A stretch of DNA of 6,026 nt from an uncultured Clostridia bacterium (lineage in GTDB: Bacteria > Bacillota > Clostridia > Oscillospirales > Acutalibacteraceae): positions 1 through 6,026 of the forward strand of contig CALZMC010000042.1 of assembly GCA_945788455.1 (NCBI GenBank). Direction: 5' to 3'. The translations under genes and the position numbers were made by a program. Under the pieces are notes generated by a model, which saw only the letters and a program-made list of their open reading frames with translations, did not search any database and was not told the DNA's origin. Every line of letters starts with the position of its first letter. The first letter of the stretch is position 1. Shown in pieces: positions 1 to 5,999 of this stretch.

Positions 1-1
1 C

Positions 2-3000
2 ACAAGCGGAGAGCTATATCTGATTGACGGTGTAACAAAGACAGGAAACAGTAACTTTGCTATTAACGATGGTTGTACTAACTTTATCGGTCCTGTTAAT
101 GCCGGGGCAGTAGGCGATAATGTTTTGGGTACAATTACAACCGACAGTAACTACTATCTGGATTGCGGTAGTAACAGTAAGAGCTATTTCCAAAACAGTA
201 TTACTATTTCCGGATTTCTCAGCTCCGGCGAGAACAAATATGTTGAAAATCGCGGCGAGGCTATCGTTCTAAAGCCGAATGCTAATGTTCATTTCTCCGG
301 TACTGTTGATTGTACAGGTTCAACAGGTAACGGTGTTTATATTGCTGAAAATGCAACGTTTACCTGTAACAATTTAGGTGTAACCAGTTCAATTTACAAT
401 TTAGGTAATTTGTTTATCAAGTCTGATTTGACCTATAATAACAATAATAAATGGTATTCGGACGCAGAAAAAGAGTCAGAAATGATTTACGGCTATTCTA
501 TTCGTAACGGCTTAAGTAAAGCTAATCTGAATGCAAAGATGTATATTGGAGGAACTGCTCCTGTTACTGTTAGCGGTGCAATGCAAAACTTCGGCGAGTT
601 CTACACTAACGCTCCTTTAACAGTAAACGGCTATAAGGTTTATAAGGCCGCCGATATGTATTACATCTTTACGGGCGAATACTATAAGGATGGAGGAAGA
701 AATGTTTATCCCCGTTACACAAGAGACTGGGGTGGTGATACTGGTAAAAATAGAGATTACGCTCCTCATTACAGTATTGAATCGGGAGTTAACTCAAAAA
801 CATACTTCGCTAACGGCGTATCTACAATTGCTATAATACTGACACATAAGAATTCAGAGCTGTTCTGTGACGGCAATTTGAAGTACGGCCAGGCACTCTT
901 AAACGGCGGCGACTTTATCGTTACAGGTAAGATTGAATATTCCGATAATCATTACGGAATAAATCATATTGAGGTATTCCAGAATGACGCAGGAAAGGAT
1001 ACAAAAAAGGGTTCATTCTCTATTATTAACGGATTCGTACCAAGCTGGAAGCAGAACGAACAGCCACAAAACAGAGAGGCTGTTATGTACATCGGATATA
1101 AGCAAAAGCAGGCAGACGGCACTTATGTTGATTTACCTAAGGAGCAGAGAACTTTTGCTCTCGGTGTAAACAGCAGTACAGAGAGTGTTCAATCAGGTTC
1201 CTTGATGAACTGGGGCGATATGTATATCAATGCAGCTCTTGAGATTAATACAAGCTACAAATTAGCTTATAATGCTGTTGGATTTATTTCGCAGCAGGAG
1301 GCAAAGACATTTATTGACGGTTCATTTACAAGCTTAGACGGTTCTTATATTACTGCCGGCAGTATGTTTATGTGTAACGGCGATTATAATTGTTGGCTAC
1401 CTACAAAGATTGGTATTCTTGAACGTATGCACGATGAAGACCCGAAGACTCATACTACTTATGCTTACATTGGCGGAAATATGAACCCTAACGCTAACGG
1501 TGACGACCTCGGTGCTTCAACCTACGGAAATAAGTCGGGCGACCTTGACCTATATTCGAATACAAACCTATATGTTAAGGGCAAGCTTGATTGCAGCAAG
1601 TGTATCGTTTGTACAAAGCAGAATGTAGTTGTCGCAGTTGACGGTAAAGACGTTGCTTCTAATGATAATGCTTTTGTTACAAAGCAGTACGACCAAAAGG
1701 GCAATATGTCACAGTTTAACCAGGTGATTATTCGCGGTAACGCAAAGGTTAACGGAACAACAAAGTTCAGAGATATGTGTAAGGCATATATCTATGGTAA
1801 CTTTACGAGCGGAAAGTATGTAGAAATCGGTAAGGCTCTTGACGGCAAGGATGATACTGAGGCTAAGGAAGCTCCGTTCTTTATTAACGGTGTTGACAAG
1901 AGAACAGGCGACAAGGGCTATGACTACAAGTACACTAACGCAGGTAACTTCTTTGTTAAGGGCGACTTTGATGCAGGCGGATATGTAAGAGTTTATGCAG
2001 GTACTACATTAAGAGTCGGTGGTAAGTTTAAGACAACGAGCTATCTAACTCTTCGTCACGATGCTAACATTTATGTTAAGGAGACTGTAACTGCTAATCA
2101 ATCTGTTGAGGGTGGTTCTTACTCTGATTTCTTTGTCGGTGGTACAATGAAGGCTCTTGGTATTGCTAATCCTGTTGACCTAAACAGAGGTACAATCAAG
2201 ATTCGTGATTGCGCTAACGTATTCGTTGGCGGAAATATGGTTGCTACAAGATATGTAGAGCTTGGTAAGGCAGGCGACTATAACAGATTAATTGACCCTA
2301 CCGATGTTACCGAAGGCGAGGATAACGGCGAAATTACCGACAGCACAGACGGCGGTATGGGCGAAGGCAGTGGCGAGGAAGCGACAGATACAACAGATAA
2401 TAGTGCTGTAAATACTTCTGAAGAGCTACTTGCCGACAAAAGTGATAATGCTAACGGTGGCGTATTCTTTATCGGAAAATCACTTATATCCTATACCGGA
2501 TATATTAAGGAATTCGCATTCTCAAGAGCTGTTGTCGGAAACTATGTATTCTCTCCAAAATACATTACTCTTCGTCATAATGCTGACCTTTGGGTAATGC
2601 CTGAGGCATTTAACAACACTACTTACAAGCATATCGCTTATGTAAGTGAAAGTGACGGAACAATTATCGGCGAACTTCTCGATAGTATTAGGGAAATTGC
2701 ACATAATATCAAGGAAAAACTAACACTAAAGACCGGCTCAATTTACACGATGGGCGAGCTTACTCTAAACCGAAATGCTTCATTAATGGGTACTTATGAC
2801 TGTATCGTTCTTGAACAGTGTGTATTGAGACCTGATACATTGATTTATATGGGTCACGACTTTAAGTGTAGTGCAAAACCTGTAAATCTATCATTTGACA
2901 CTATCAAGGGCGAGACCTCTGTTGTAGGCTTTGACACCTACGGCGAGGTTAAGAAGAGTGGCGATGTAATCAGCGCATTCCCTGTTACTGTTTATGCTAA

Positions 3001-3553
3001 TAACAATATTAACATTACAACAACAACCGATATGAAGCTGACATACCTAATTGCAAATAGAGGCGATGTAAAGCTTTATGATGTTTACTCGAACAGTAAT
3101 AATGCAGTCGGAAATGACGAACAGCTTCCAAATGCAATTTGTTCGTTTAACGGAAATGTAGATTACTTTGCAATGTACGGTAAGATTTCAGCGCTGTATT
3201 ATGCTCCGCTTGGTACTGTTGACCTTGACGGTTATTATCAGGATATATGGGGCTGTGTAATCGGCGATAAGGTTAAGATTAACACATACTACTTGTCAAT
3301 GCACAGATTTACTAACTGGAAAACAATGAATTTACAGATTGCTGATTCAGGTAGTACATATCTGATTTCTGAAAAGGAATTTGAAGAAGTAGAAGAAAAT
3401 GTTGATGAAAAATTCTTATACATCACAAGCCAAGAGGACGAAGAAAAGGGTGGAGCACATCTGTTCTTCCCAGGAGACCCGGGCGAATTCTACGATTCAA
3501 TAATTTCAGGTACGGAAAACAAGGAAGATGATGTTCTTGCCCCTCCGGCATAA
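2..3553 (+). CDS. Large modular beta-helix-like surface protein with DUF7305-like C-terminus (5' partial)
   Basis: The frame is open to the left edge, so the true start and any signal peptide lie outside the window. The TTG at 125 is an internal Leu codon. The visible 1183 residues contain many short strand-turn units such as FFVKGDF, VFVGGNM and YIYGNF, typical of right-handed parallel beta-helices. Residues about 50-227 and 256-442 are one duplicated module, and 589-696 and 734-870 a second, with an acidic linker at 768-818. Residues about 996-1102 hold a pattern (ALYYAPLGTVDLDGYY, then GCVIGDKVKI) that resembles the polymer-forming DUF7305 domain found in pilin-like or PilX-related proteins. 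That family match is from memory and uncertain. The C-terminal tail is acidic, with no LPxTG motif and no hydrophobic anchor, so attachment, if any, would be N-terminal. A terminator follows 17 bases after the stop. The role is inferred as cell-surface or fibre structure; no enzymatic motif was found. Confidence 0.85.
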   Translation, partial: TSGELYLIDGVTKTGNSNFAINDGCTNFIGPVNAGAVGDNVLGTITTDSNYYLDCGSNSKSYFQNSITISGFLSSGENKYVENRGEAIVLKPNANVHFSGTVDCTGSTGNGVYIAENATFTCNNLGVTSSIYNLGNLFIKSDLTYNNNNKWYSDAEKESEMIYGYSIRNGLSKANLNAKMYIGGTAPVTVSGAMQNFGEFYTNAPLTVNGYKVYKAADMYYIFTGEYYKDGGRNVYPRYTRDWGGDTGKNRDYAPHYSIESGVNSKTYFANGVSTIAIILTHKNSELFCDGNLKYGQALLNGGDFIVTGKIEYSDNHYGINHIEVFQNDAGKDTKKGSFSIINGFVPSWKQNEQPQNREAVMYIGYKQKQADGTYVDLPKEQRTFALGVNSSTESVQSGSLMNWGDMYINAALEINTSYKLAYNAVGFISQQEAKTFIDGSFTSLDGSYITAGSMFMCNGDYNCWLPTKIGILERMHDEDPKTHTTYAYIGGNMNPNANGDDLGASTYGNKSGDLDLYSNTNLYVKGKLDCSKCIVCTKQNVVVAVDGKDVASNDNAFVTKQYDQKGNMSQFNQVIIRGNAKVNGTTKFRDMCKAYIYGNFTSGKYVEIGKALDGKDDTEAKEAPFFINGVDKRTGDKGYDYKYTNAGNFFVKGDFDAGGYVRVYAGTTLRVGGKFKTTSYLTLRHDANIYVKETVTANQSVEGGSYSDFFVGGTMKALGIANPVDLNRGTIKIRDCANVFVGGNMVATRYVELGKAGDYNRLIDPTDVTEGEDNGEITDSTDGGMGEGSGEEATDTTDNSAVNTSEELLADKSDNANGGVFFIGKSLISYTGYIKEFAFSRAVVGNYVFSPKYITLRHNADLWVMPEAFNNTTYKHIAYVSESDGTIIGELLDSIREIAHNIKEKLTLKTGSIYTMGELTLNRNASLMGTYDCIVLEQCVLRPDTLIYMGHDFKCSAKPVNLSFDTIKGETSVVGFDTYGEVKKSGDVISAFPVTVYANNNINITTTTDMKLTYLIANRGDVKLYDVYSNSNNAVGNDEQLPNAICSFNGNVDYFAMYGKISALYYAPLGTVDLDGYYQDIWGCVIGDKVKINTYYLSMHRFTNWKTMNLQIADSGSTYLISEKEFEEVEENVDEKFLYITSQEDEEKGGAHLFFPGDPGEFYDSIISGTENKEDDVLAPPA
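149..682 (+). repeat. N-terminal module, copy 1 (protein-level repeat)
   Basis: This encodes residues about 50-227 of the partial protein. It opens with YYLDCGSNSKSYFQN, which matches YSIESGVNSKTYFAN of copy 2. It later has MYIGG, then QNFGEFYTNAPLTVN and IFTGEY, which match MYIGY, NWGDMYINAALEIN and FIDGSF. The likeness is clear in protein but not in DNA, so the duplication is old. Boundaries are approximate. Confidence 0.6.
767..1327 (+). repeat. N-terminal module, copy 2 (protein-level repeat)
   Basis: This encodes residues about 256-442. It has the same order of landmarks as copy 1: a Ser-Lys-Thr-Tyr-Phe opening, a run of short strands, MYIG, then N-x-G-D/E-x-Y-x-N-A, and an aromatic-Gly-Asp strand at the end. 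Between MYIG and NWGDM it carries a longer insert (about YKQKQADGTYV to TESVQSG) than copy 1. The segment between the two copies, 683-766, is rich in Tyr, Asp and Gly. Confidence 0.6.
1766..2089 (+). repeat. Central module, copy A (protein-level repeat)
   Basis: This encodes residues about 589-696. Landmarks in order are FRDMCKAYIYGNF, KYVEIGKALD, FFING, FFVKGDF and YLTLRHDANIYVKE. The same order recurs in copy B as IRDCANVFVGGNM, RYVELGKAGD, FFIGKSL and YITLRHNADLWVMP. The regular spacing of short hydrophobic strands separated by Gly/Asp/Asn turns supports a beta-helix or stacked-strand fold. Confidence 0.65.
2201..2611 (+). repeat. Central module, copy B with acidic insertion
   Basis: This encodes residues about 734-870 and aligns with copy A over both ends (RDxxxxxxxGN, YVE[IL]GKA, Y[LI]TLRH[DN]A). 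It is longer because a 51-residue acidic linker sits after the GKAGD strand, where copy A has only a shorter Asp/Lys-rich loop. Confidence 0.65.
2303..2455 (+). other. Acidic low-complexity linker inside central module B
   Basis: This in-frame stretch encodes 51 residues (about 768-818). Counting from the translation, 16 are Asp or Glu and only one is basic; the rest are mainly Gly, Ser, Thr, Asn and Ala. It begins DVTEGEDNGEITDST. It is predicted to be a flexible, solvent-exposed loop projecting from the repeat body. Ca2+ binding or a glycosylated spacer role is possible, but neither is shown by the sequence. Confidence 0.7.
2987..3307 (+). other. C-terminal polymer-forming (DUF7305-like) region of the large protein
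   Basis: This encodes residues about 996-1102. It starts TVYANNNINIT, passes through LIANRGDVKLYD and SFNGNVDYFAMYGKI, then ALYYAPLGTVDLDG and IWGCVIGDKVKINTYY. The pattern 'YAP-x3-V-x-L-x-G ... G-x-V-[IV]-G-x-K-[VK]-x-[IV]' is what I recall from DUF7305 C-terminal domains of pilin-like secreted proteins in Firmicutes and other bacteria. Recognition is from memory. If right, the missing N-terminus may carry a type IV prepilin-like or PilX-like hydrophobic segment. Confidence 0.45.
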
Positions 3554-3570
3554 TAACTAAAAGCTAAAAT

Positions 3571-3606
3571 AAAGATAGCCATAGATTTCTGTGGCTATCT
3601 TTTTTT
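3571..3606 (+). terminator. Intrinsic terminator of the large surface protein gene
   Basis: Bases 3571-3584 pair with 3589-3602 to form a 14-bp stem (one G-U pair) with a four-base AUUU loop. A run of seven T follows, from 3600. It lies 17 bases after the stop codon and upstream of the next gene's ribosome binding site, so the next gene is expected to be a separate unit. Confidence 0.9.
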
Positions 3607-3609
3607 GTG

Positions 3610-3638
3610 TTTATTTTTTTTATGAAATGTGATAAGAT
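3610..3638 (+). promoter_or_regulatory. Weak candidate promoter for the SGNH-fold gene
   Basis: An extended -10 candidate TGA-TAAGAT ends at 3638 (4 of 6 to TATAAT plus the TG motif). It has a poor -35, TTTATT at 3610-3615, 17 bases upstream. Because the terminator ends at 3606, some promoter is expected here. This candidate would leave a leader of only about 15 bases before the GTG start. It is weakly supported. Confidence 0.3.
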
Positions 3639-3647
3639 AGATAGGAC

Positions 3648-3652
3648 GGAGG
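3648..3652 (+). promoter_or_regulatory. Ribosome binding site that fixes the GTG start
   Basis: GGAGG (within GGACGGAGGTG) ends 8 bases before GTG at 3661. The upstream in-frame GTG at 3607 and ATG at 3622 are preceded only by T-runs, so this site decides the start. Confidence 0.85.
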
Positions 3653-3660
3653 TGTTGAAT

Positions 3661-4413
3661 GTGAATGAAAAAAGAAAGCCACTGATTATTATCCTAATTC
3701 TTGCATTAGTAATGATAATTCCAACGATTGTTGTAAGTGTAGTAAATTCTTCGGGAAATTCAAAGCAATACAGTGTCGATAAGGCCCAGACATCTCAAAA
3801 CACCGAGATTACCGATAAGGAAATACTGTTTTTAGGCTCGTCATTTACTAACGGATATAAAAGTGACGGCGAATCATTTGTGGATTATCTCCAAAAGGTT
3901 AACGGCGTTTATCCATTAAAGCTTTCCGAAAACAAGTCAAAAATGATTGGCGACAAAAAGGATTGCTATATCCCTCGATTAAAGGAATTATCGAAGGAGC
4001 ATCGACCTCACTTTTTTATGTGTGAGCTGTCGCCTTATGACGCGATGGGCAAAATGAAGATGGGAGAGCTTGCTGATAATTACAGGATTGACAGCTTTGA
4101 CACGACAACACTTATCGGCACGCTTGAATATATCGTTTGTTATGCTCAAGAGACGTGGCGTTGTCCTGTAATATTTTATACCTGCCCGAATGTGGAGGAC
4201 GAAGACTATGAGGATATGATTGAGGCGCTTGAGCAGGTGTGCGACAAGTGGAATTTAAAAATGCTTGATTTGTATAACGATGATGATTTCAAGACTCTTG
4301 ATGATAAGGAAATGAGGCTCTATTTTGAGGAACCGTTTTGTCCGACAAAAGCAGGATATAAAGAGTTAATAACACCTAAATTCGAGGATTTTATTATTGA
4401 GTTTATGAGTTAG
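3661..4413 (+). CDS. Membrane-anchored SGNH/GDSL-hydrolase-fold protein with altered catalytic blocks
   Basis: The product is 250 residues from a GTG start chosen for its well-spaced GGAGG site. It has a short Lys/Arg-rich N-terminus and one hydrophobic helix at about 8-28, followed by a polar linker and an extracytoplasmic SGNH-like domain from about 55 to the end. Block I is ILFLGSSFTNG, with the expected nucleophile Ser61. Other recognisable segments are SFDTTTLIGTLEY, TWRCPVIFYT and PTKAGY, which I recall from SGNH hydrolases of Ruminococcus-like genomes. In that family I expect LSTND at block III and DPIHPTxAGY at block V. Here they read LSPYD (residues 123-127) and EPFCPTKAGY, so the catalytic Asp and His are Glu224 and Cys227. 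The usual role would be esterase or deacetylase action on carbohydrate or lipid esters. Activity here is doubtful. The extracytoplasmic part has seven Cys. Terminators flank it, so it is probably monocistronic. Confidence 0.85.
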   Translation: MNEKRKPLIIILILALVMIIPTIVVSVVNSSGNSKQYSVDKAQTSQNTEITDKEILFLGSSFTNGYKSDGESFVDYLQKVNGVYPLKLSENKSKMIGDKKDCYIPRLKELSKEHRPHFFMCELSPYDAMGKMKMGELADNYRIDSFDTTTLIGTLEYIVCYAQETWRCPVIFYTCPNVEDEDYEDMIEALEQVCDKWNLKMLDLYNDDDFKTLDDKEMRLYFEEPFCPTKAGYKELITPKFEDFIIEFMS

Positions 4414-4431
4414 AAAATGTAAAAAAGTATT

Positions 4432-4468
4432 AAAAAGCTCCGATTGGGATACCCGATCGGAGCTTTTT
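4432..4468. terminator. Bidirectional terminator between convergent genes
   Basis: Bases 4432-4448 pair with 4452-4468 to form a 17-bp stem (one G-U pair) around a three-base ATA loop. The stem begins with five A and ends with five T, so it has a U-tract on both strands. It lies 18 bases past the stop of the SGNH-fold gene and 40 bases past the stop of the minus-strand lipoprotein gene, and can serve both. Confidence 0.88.
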
Positions 4469-4508
4469 GTGTGTAAAGCTAATATGAAATTTAGTGTGTT
4501 ATAGAGAT

Positions 4509-5852
4509 TTAAGGATTATTTTTCATATTTTCAACAAGTACGTCTGTGTCCTTTAGCGAAATTCTTTTTGAACAGATTGATGTTTTTAGCGTGCCGATAA
4601 GGTCAATTCTGTCCTTTGGGTCAAATTTTCCATAGGTTGATGTAACGATAGTGCCGTCTGAAAGCACAACATTACCGCAGTAGCCTGTGTCGGCATTTGC
4701 ACAGTAATTAGGCTTTCTTTGTCTGTCCTTATAGATATGAGCAAGCTTAATTCTGTATTGACCTTCATTTCCCTGCTCTAAATCCTCAAATGTTCCTACC
4801 CAGGCAATCCAACCCTCGCTAACCCAGCCGTTCTTATCGTTTCTCGTGGCGTTTTCTTCAGCCTTTTTGCCTCTTTCTATTGAACGGAATGTGATGAATA
4901 ATCTTCCGTCATTAGTGTATTCTGCCTTGTGGCGCTCGCCGTTGAGAGCAGCAGGAGCTTCTATTGGATTGCTCCATGTTTTTCCCTCATCGTCAGAAAA
5001 TGAAATCAATGAATTCATTTGCTTTGAGTTACTGCGCGAAATAAGACACAGTCGGTCGCCTAAGCCCTGCTCACTGCGTATAACCTCGACCTCGCACATA
5101 TTCGATTTTTGTTCTATTTCTCGATATTGTGAAAAATATTTTTCAGGGGCACTCCAATTTGGATTTCCGTTCTTATCAAATGTTAGAATTGTTTTGTAGT
5201 TATAGAATTCGGCATCGTGAAAAAGTCCCATCCACTTGTCAACAAATTTTCCTTTCTCTTTTAGCTGAGTAAGGCTCGACATTGCAACGATAGGGATAAC
5301 AGGTGTGTCGCTGTTTATGTCATAAAATGTTTCGAATTCTGTCCAGGTTTTTCCCTCGTCATTAGAAACCGAGCAGTTAAATCCGCCATCGGTAGGCTCA
5401 TCGCCCCATTTTGGATTGGCAGAAATCACAATCAGCTTATCATCGGTTACACCGTCAGTAAAGCATAGACGATAAACTGTCGGAGTTTCGCGTGAATTCT
5501 CCCAGCTTGACGGAGAATTTTTTATGCCGTCTCCCCAAGTCAGCCCACCGTCTGTGCTGATTTTCGTTTGTATAGCACCCTTGCCGTGACCTTCGGGAAA
5601 CATAGTTAGTATGTCGCCGTTTTTTAAAAGAACGGAATCGGGATGAGCCAAGTAATCCTTTGAATTATCCACAACCGAAAGCTCGTATAAATATTCGTAT
5701 TCAGTATTTTTGTATTCATTCGGCAATGTGCTCAAATCGAGTTCGGGAATACTGTAATCACTGCCTGTAAACGATAGCCTCTCGGCAGAGCACCCCGCAA
5801 ATATAGTAAAGATTAAAATAGCACACGTTATTATGCAAAAAATATTTTTCAT
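4509..5852 (-). CDS. Secreted lipoprotein with sialidase-like Asp-box beta-propeller
   Basis: The product is 447 residues. The N-terminus has a Lys, a hydrophobic core and a lipobox FAGC with Cys21 as the predicted lipidated residue, so it should be anchored to the outer face of the membrane. Three canonical Asp-boxes (S-x-D-x-G-x-T-W) lie at residues 99-106, 163-170 and 286-293. A degenerate one is near 224-233. These mark a sialidase/BNR-type six-bladed propeller. Other landmarks are HPD (70-72), PEGHGKG (86-92), CEVEV (253-257), SRS (272-274) and GYCGNVVLSDGT near 390. This set recalls Firmicutes proteins annotated as sialidase-family or exo-alpha-sialidase. The FRIP/RIP motif that supplies the first sialic-acid-binding Arg in GH33 is missing. 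The fold is well supported, but substrate and activity are not. It is transcribed convergently to the SGNH-fold gene from its own promoter. Confidence 0.9.
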   Translation of the reverse strand: MKNIFCIITCAILIFTIFAGCSAERLSFTGSDYSIPELDLSTLPNEYKNTEYEYLYELSVVDNSKDYLAHPDSVLLKNGDILTMFPEGHGKGAIQTKISTDGGLTWGDGIKNSPSSWENSRETPTVYRLCFTDGVTDDKLIVISANPKWGDEPTDGGFNCSVSNDEGKTWTEFETFYDINSDTPVIPIVAMSSLTQLKEKGKFVDKWMGLFHDAEFYNYKTILTFDKNGNPNWSAPEKYFSQYREIEQKSNMCEVEVIRSEQGLGDRLCLISRSNSKQMNSLISFSDDEGKTWSNPIEAPAALNGERHKAEYTNDGRLFITFRSIERGKKAEENATRNDKNGWVSEGWIAWVGTFEDLEQGNEGQYRIKLAHIYKDRQRKPNYCANADTGYCGNVVLSDGTIVTSTYGKFDPKDRIDLIGTLKTSICSKRISLKDTDVLVENMKNNP

Positions 5853-5859
5853 AAGTTTA

Positions 5860-5864
5860 CCCCC
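5860..5864 (-). promoter_or_regulatory. Ribosome binding site of the sialidase-like lipoprotein gene
   Basis: On the minus strand GGGGG lies 7 bases before the ATG at 5852. All-G is a less usual Shine-Dalgarno than GGAGG and needs a G-U pair at the centre, but spacing is good and it supports this start. Confidence 0.65.
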
Positions 5865-5885
5865 ATAAAATTATTTTATATTAAA

Positions 5886-5914
5886 AATATATCACAAGTA
5901 ATGTTAATTTTCAA
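5886..5914 (-). promoter_or_regulatory. Sigma-A-type promoter of the sialidase-like lipoprotein gene
   Basis: Read on the minus strand, TTGAAA (5914-5909) is followed after exactly 17 bases by TATATT (5891-5886). A TG lies one base upstream of the -10, giving an extended -10. Transcription would start near 5879, leaving a leader of about 27 bases. Confidence 0.75.
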
Positions 5915-5946
5915 TGTTCTCTCAAAATCTCCGCTTGGGGTAGGCG

Positions 5947-5960
5947 AGAACAGGCGTTTC
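5947..5960. promoter_or_regulatory. Candidate LexA (DinR) SOS box
   Basis: AGAACAGGCGTTTC fits the Bacillus LexA consensus CGAACRNRYGTTYC at all positions but the first. It also has the GAAC-N4-GTTT core I recall for clostridial LexA sites. It lies in the divergent intergenic region, 37 bases upstream of the -35 of the outward promoter and 32 bases upstream of the lipoprotein promoter -35. The position is somewhat far from both. Confidence 0.4.
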
Positions 5961-5974
5961 TGAACAAGTTCTGT

Positions 5975-5999
5975 AACACGGTTGACAATTCCCCGTGTT
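5975..5999. repeat. Inverted repeat overlapping the outward -35: possible operator
   Basis: AACACGG (5975-5981) and CCGTGTT (5993-5999) are perfect 7-base inverted arms with 11 bases between. The right arm covers the first two bases of the -35 TTGACA at 5998. A repressor dimer bound here could block the outward promoter. No regulator is visible in the window. Confidence 0.4.

Noticed and set aside
125..127. TTG as the start of the large protein
   Set aside because: The frame is open upstream to the left edge, there is no convincing ribosome binding site, and the repeat-like composition continues upstream. It is an internal Leu codon.
969..1169. Short open frame inside the large protein gene (similar ones on the minus strand at 1522-1704 and 2522-2704)
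   Set aside because: These overlap a long, clearly coding frame and show no protein signature or translation signal of their own.
149..2611. DNA-level tandem repeats or a recent duplication in the large gene
   Set aside because: The likeness between copies is seen in protein. At DNA level only short patches agree (for example around 2051 and 2570), so no recent repeat expansion is supported.
3607..3660. Longer start for the SGNH-fold protein at GTG 3607 or ATG 3622
   Set aside because: Both follow the terminator T-run directly and lack a ribosome binding site. GTG 3661 has GGAGG at ideal spacing and begins right before the membrane helix.
4846..5199. Open frame of 117 codons on the plus strand
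   Set aside because: It lies antisense within the sialidase-like lipoprotein gene, has no ribosome binding site or recognisable domain, and is a shadow of that gene.
5915..5952. Inverted repeat TGTTCTC / GAGAACA as a hairpin regulator or terminator
   Set aside because: The arms are only 7 bases with a 24-base interval and no T-run. The right arm overlaps the LexA-like site, so the match may be incidental.
5962..5971. GAACAAGTTC as a second LexA box
   Set aside because: The half-sites are separated by two bases rather than the four required for the GAAC-N4-GTTY core.
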